DNA from: Bin5 sp034428435
GTDB taxonomy: Bacteria; Chloroflexota; Anaerolineae; Caldilineales; Caldilineaceae
Length of the DNA: 18,008 nt
Direction: 5' to 3'
Assembly: GCA_034428435.1 (NCBI GenBank)
Contig: DAOUHY010000367.1
Location: forward strand, 1 to 18,008
Shown: piece by piece, positions 15,667-18,008 of the stretch
Position numbering within the stretch: position 1 is the stretch's first letter
Layout: every line of letters starts with the position of its first letter
Position numbers and translations under genes: made by a program
Notes under the pieces: model-generated
The model's database searches: none
What the model saw: only the letters and a program-made list of their open reading frames with translations
What the model was told of the DNA's origin: nothing

Positions 15667-16611
15667 GTGGTGGTTGGAAACGAGGCGGTTCCGACAACTG
15701 AAAGGCTGCATAGCGAGGCACACATGCGGCCCAGCAGACTACGAATCATTCTGATTGGCAACCGTTTTCAGACGGGGCTCATTCGGTTGCTTGCAATCTA
15801 CGCGATTTTGGTTGTCTCGGCCTTTCTCTTTCTCGTGCCATTTTATTGGATGGTAAACACAGCGCTAAAGCCTGCGAACCAGGTCTTTACATTGCCGCCC
15901 ACGTGGATACCTAAGCCGGTAATGTGGTCAAATTTCCTGACTGCCTTCACCATCCAATACGAGACTGATCCGCCTGTCTATAACTATGCGCTTAACACTG
16001 CAATAGTCACGGTAAATGGCGTCGTCTCGACGATATTTTCCAGTGCGCTCGTGGCATATGCCTTTGCCCGGTTGGAATTCCCTGGCAAAAACGTCATCTT
16101 TCTGGGAATCCTGAGTACGCTCATGATCCCATTTGCGGTCGTGATGGTGCCCCAATTTATCATCTGGCAGCGTTTGAATTGGCTGGACACTTTGTGGCCG
16201 CTGATGATTCCGCACTGGTTTGGGTCGGCGTGGAACATATTTCTGTTGCGCCAGTTTTTCATGACGATACCGCGAGAGTATGACGAGGCAGCCTATTTAG
16301 ACGGCGCGTCGCGGTGGCACATTTTCATTCGGATCATTCTGCCTCTTTCGAAGCCAGCCTTGGCGGCGGTCGCGGTTTTCGCCTTTGTATTCTTCTGGAA
16401 TGACTTTCTTGGCCCGCTGATCATTCTGTCGACGCCTGAAAACTTTACACTGACAATGTTCCTGGCAAACTTCAATGTTGCCTATCGAGGCACGCCCTGG
16501 CATCTGTTTATGGCCGCTGCTCTCATAATTATACTTCCCTGCCTGATCCTGTTTTTCTTTTCTCAGAACGCCTTTCTGAAGGGGATTACGGTTACCGATC
16601 TTAAGGGTTAA
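15667..16611 (+). CDS. ABC sugar permease, MalG/UgpE-like (cassette B)
   Basis: The partner permease, 314 aa from this start. A cytoplasmic N-terminal tail (1-38) precedes the first membrane segment (about 39-62). The EAA loop is EAAYLDGAS at 207-215 with P at 226, and the C-terminus NAFLKGITVTDLKG is typical of MalG-type subunits. The start GTG at 15667 is chosen because GGAGG (15654-15658) lies 8 nt upstream and the spacing from the previous stop is 19 nt. An ATG at 15724, with GAGG about 5 nt upstream, is a plausible alternative. The frame is open back to 15601, but that would overlap the previous gene by 47 nt without a ribosome binding site. Confidence 0.9.
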   Translation: MVVGNEAVPTTERLHSEAHMRPSRLRIILIGNRFQTGLIRLLAIYAILVVSAFLFLVPFYWMVNTALKPANQVFTLPPTWIPKPVMWSNFLTAFTIQYETDPPVYNYALNTAIVTVNGVVSTIFSSALVAYAFARLEFPGKNVIFLGILSTLMIPFAVVMVPQFIIWQRLNWLDTLWPLMIPHWFGSAWNIFLLRQFFMTIPREYDEAAYLDGASRWHIFIRIILPLSKPALAAVAVFAFVFFWNDFLGPLIILSTPENFTLTMFLANFNVAYRGTPWHLFMAAALIIILPCLILFFFSQNAFLKGITVTDLKG

Positions 16612-16673
16612 AGTTGACCACTTCTTTCATTCGCCTATCGGCAAGACCTTCCTTCACTGGAACTGAGGCACAT

Positions 16674-17840
16674 ATGAAAATCAAAGAGATCCGTGCATTT
16701 GAGATCACGGCCGAAGCGCGTCCGCAGACGAAGCCGCGCACGCCAAGCCGTGCAGACACCATTCATATGAACCGTCCTATGGCGCGCTATCCCCGTTTTC
16801 CCAACGGTGAGGGGCACGTCTCGATGGCCCCCTGGAAACGGCCGGCCGTGCTGGTGACGGCGGAGGACGGCACGCAGGGCTTCGGTATCTCCCTCTACGG
16901 GCCTGTTGTAGCGAGTTTGATCAACGAGCATTTCGGTCCCAATCTGGTCGGCGAGAACGCGATGGCGACTGAGAAACTGTGGGATATGATGGTGCGGCTG
17001 TCGACCGCGTTCAGCCCTACCAGCATGACCAGTTACGCGATCAGCGCGCTCGACGTGGCCCTTTGGGCTCTCAAGGGGAAGCTGCTGGGGCTGCCGGTAT
17101 ACGAGCTATTGGGAGGACCGCAGAAGGAGAAGATCTTCTGTTACGCGTCCGGTTTCGACCAAGAGTGGTATATGGAGTTGGGTTTCAAGGCCACGAAGCT
17201 GTTCAGCCCCTGGGGACCTGAACAGGGGTTGGAGGGTCTCAACAGGCTAGAGGAACTGGTTGCAAGCACACGGGAAACGATCGGCGACGAAGTGGAGTTG
17301 ATGTTGGATGGTTGGACGGCCTATGATCCCGAATACACCGTGCGGGTGGCCGAGCGGATGCGGCCCTACAACCTCAAATGGTTGGAGGACTATATTCAGC
17401 CGGAAGACCTATTGGGCTACGAGTCGATCCGGCAGCGCTTGCCCTGGCAGACGCTGGCAACCGGCGAACACTGGTACAATCTGGCGCCCTTTGCCCACGC
17501 TGCGGGCAAGCGGCTCGTGGACATATTTCAGCCGGACGTGCTTTGGTGCGGCGGCATCACGGCGGCCGCAAAGATCTGTCATCTTGCGCAGGCGAATAAC
17601 ATTTCTGTGATAGCTCACGGTGGAATGAATTACCCCTATGGGCAACATCTTTCCATGGCAATGCCGGCAGTGACATGGGGCGAACGTTCGGAGGGTGTCT
17701 CTTCCCCCGGCGTGCCCCTCGAGGAAATGGTCAAGCTGCCAGGCACTGCGGTCATAAAAGACGGTTACTTGCGACCCAGCAACGCGCCGGGGTTTGGTCT
17801 CGAAATCGACGACGCGTGGCTGGAACAGGTCACGGTTTGA
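16674..17840 (+). CDS. Enolase-superfamily acid-sugar dehydratase, L-rhamnonate dehydratase-like
   Basis: A cytoplasmic Mg2+-dependent dehydratase of the mandelate racemase subgroup, 388 aa. Predicted metal ligands are Asp212 (MLDGW), Glu238 (KWLED) and Glu265 (TGEH); the catalytic dyad is Asp288 (QPDVLWCGG) and His315 (IAHGG). The 27-residue Asp-His spacing, the PYNLKW segment (231-236), the HWGP-like SPWGP (178-182) and PDVxWCGG closely recall E. coli RhmD, which converts L-rhamnonate to 2-keto-3-deoxy-L-rhamnonate. The N-terminal region (26-50) differs from RhmD, so another aldonate is possible. The ATG at 16674 (GAGG 5 nt upstream) is preferred over an in-frame TTG at 16614, which would add 20 residues unlike the family. 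It ends cassette B just as the other enolase-family gene ends cassette A. Confidence 0.87.
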   Translation: MKIKEIRAFEITAEARPQTKPRTPSRADTIHMNRPMARYPRFPNGEGHVSMAPWKRPAVLVTAEDGTQGFGISLYGPVVASLINEHFGPNLVGENAMATEKLWDMMVRLSTAFSPTSMTSYAISALDVALWALKGKLLGLPVYELLGGPQKEKIFCYASGFDQEWYMELGFKATKLFSPWGPEQGLEGLNRLEELVASTRETIGDEVELMLDGWTAYDPEYTVRVAERMRPYNLKWLEDYIQPEDLLGYESIRQRLPWQTLATGEHWYNLAPFAHAAGKRLVDIFQPDVLWCGGITAAAKICHLAQANNISVIAHGGMNYPYGQHLSMAMPAVTWGERSEGVSSPGVPLEEMVKLPGTAVIKDGYLRPSNAPGFGLEIDDAWLEQVTV

Positions 17841-17842
17841 AA

Positions 17843-17877
17843 TTAGTTAAGGAAGAGCACGCTTAAGAGTTAACTGA
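17843..17877. repeat. Inverted repeat after the last dehydratase gene
   Basis: TTAGTTAA (17843-17850) can pair with TTAACTGA (17870-17877) with one wobble pair, around a 19-nt loop. It sits 2 nt after the dehydratase stop and 10 nt before the transposase stop on the other strand. It could be a weak bidirectional terminator or part of the insertion-element end; the arms are AT-rich and no T run is evident. Confidence 0.3.
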
Positions 17878-17887
17878 TTGGTAACTA

Positions 17888-18008
17888 CTAAGCCTGAGAG
17901 GTATCAGGGATGAAGGGTTGGTCAAGAAAGGCGTTGTGGATGGCATCGATGGCGTTGAGGCCATGTTTACGAGCAGTAGAGATATAGGAACGAATCGCAC
18001 AGAAGATG
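17888..18008 (-). CDS. Transposase C-terminal tail, probable IS66 family (cut by window edge)
   Basis: Seen: reading leftward from the window edge, one frame is open for 39 codons to TAG at 17890-17888. It encodes IFCAIRSYISTARKHGLNAI, then DAIHNAFLDQPFIPDTSQA. Family knowledge: the pattern IRSYISTARKxGxNxxDAI...PF is what I recall at the C-terminus of IS66-type DDE transposases. The N-terminal and catalytic parts lie beyond the window, so intactness cannot be judged. No IS66-like terminal repeat (GTAAGCG type) was found to the left, so the element boundary is unresolved. The gene points toward the catabolic locus and marks its right-hand border. Confidence 0.68.
   Translation of the reverse strand, partial: IFCAIRSYISTARKHGLNAIDAIHNAFLDQPFIPDTSQA

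Noticed and set aside
17894..17912. CCTGAGAGGTATCAGG as a riboswitch-like motif
   Set aside because: It lies within the transposase reading frame and no other conserved riboswitch elements are nearby.
1..18008. CRISPR arrays, tRNA or rRNA genes
   Set aside because: No regularly spaced repeats and no tRNA-like or rRNA-like segments were seen in the window.

Overview
The window looks like a catabolic locus from a Chloroflexota-type bacterium (Caldilineae/Anaerolineae-like). This is inferred from two ABC solute-binding lipoproteins that each carry a combined twin-arginine signal and lipobox, from high-GC coding, and from the mixed use of ATG, GTG and TTG starts. No rRNA or tRNA is present to settle the taxonomy. 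Almost everything lies on the + strand and reads as sugar or sugar-acid uptake and breakdown.

Layout. (1) Positions 1-73, minus: the first 24 codons of a ferredoxin cut by the window edge. (2) 348-1403, minus: a D-2-hydroxyacid dehydrogenase with an NADP-like cofactor loop, behind a good minus-strand promoter (1583-1612) in a 476-bp divergent spacer. (3) 1880-6445, plus: cassette A, made of a Tat lipoprotein binding protein, a hairpin, a MalF-like permease, a MalG-like permease and an enolase-superfamily (mandelate racemase type) enzyme starting at TTG. (4) 6446-7580: an AT-richer island with a BrnT/BrnA toxin-antitoxin pair. (5) 7581-12847, plus: a second 2-hydroxyacid dehydrogenase (NAD type), an SDR whose catalytic Lys position is Met, and E1-alpha, E1-beta and E2 of a 2-oxoacid (or acetoin) dehydrogenase complex. 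The E2 appears to have two tandem subunit-binding domains. (6) 13229-17840, plus: cassette B, with the same order as A (binding protein, hairpin, MalF-like, MalG-like, enolase superfamily). Its last enzyme resembles L-rhamnonate dehydratase. (7) 17888-18008, minus: the C-terminal tail of a probable IS66-family transposase running off the window.

How they may work together (inference): each cassette imports a sugar, sugar acid or oligosaccharide and ends in an acid-sugar dehydratase, which would make a 2-keto-3-deoxy acid. The SDR and 2-hydroxyacid dehydrogenases could interconvert hydroxy and oxo acids, and the E1/E2 complex could turn a resulting 2-oxoacid into an acyl-CoA. No ABC ATPase, E3 (dihydrolipoamide dehydrogenase), aldolase, kinase or transcription regulator is in the window, so those functions must come from elsewhere.
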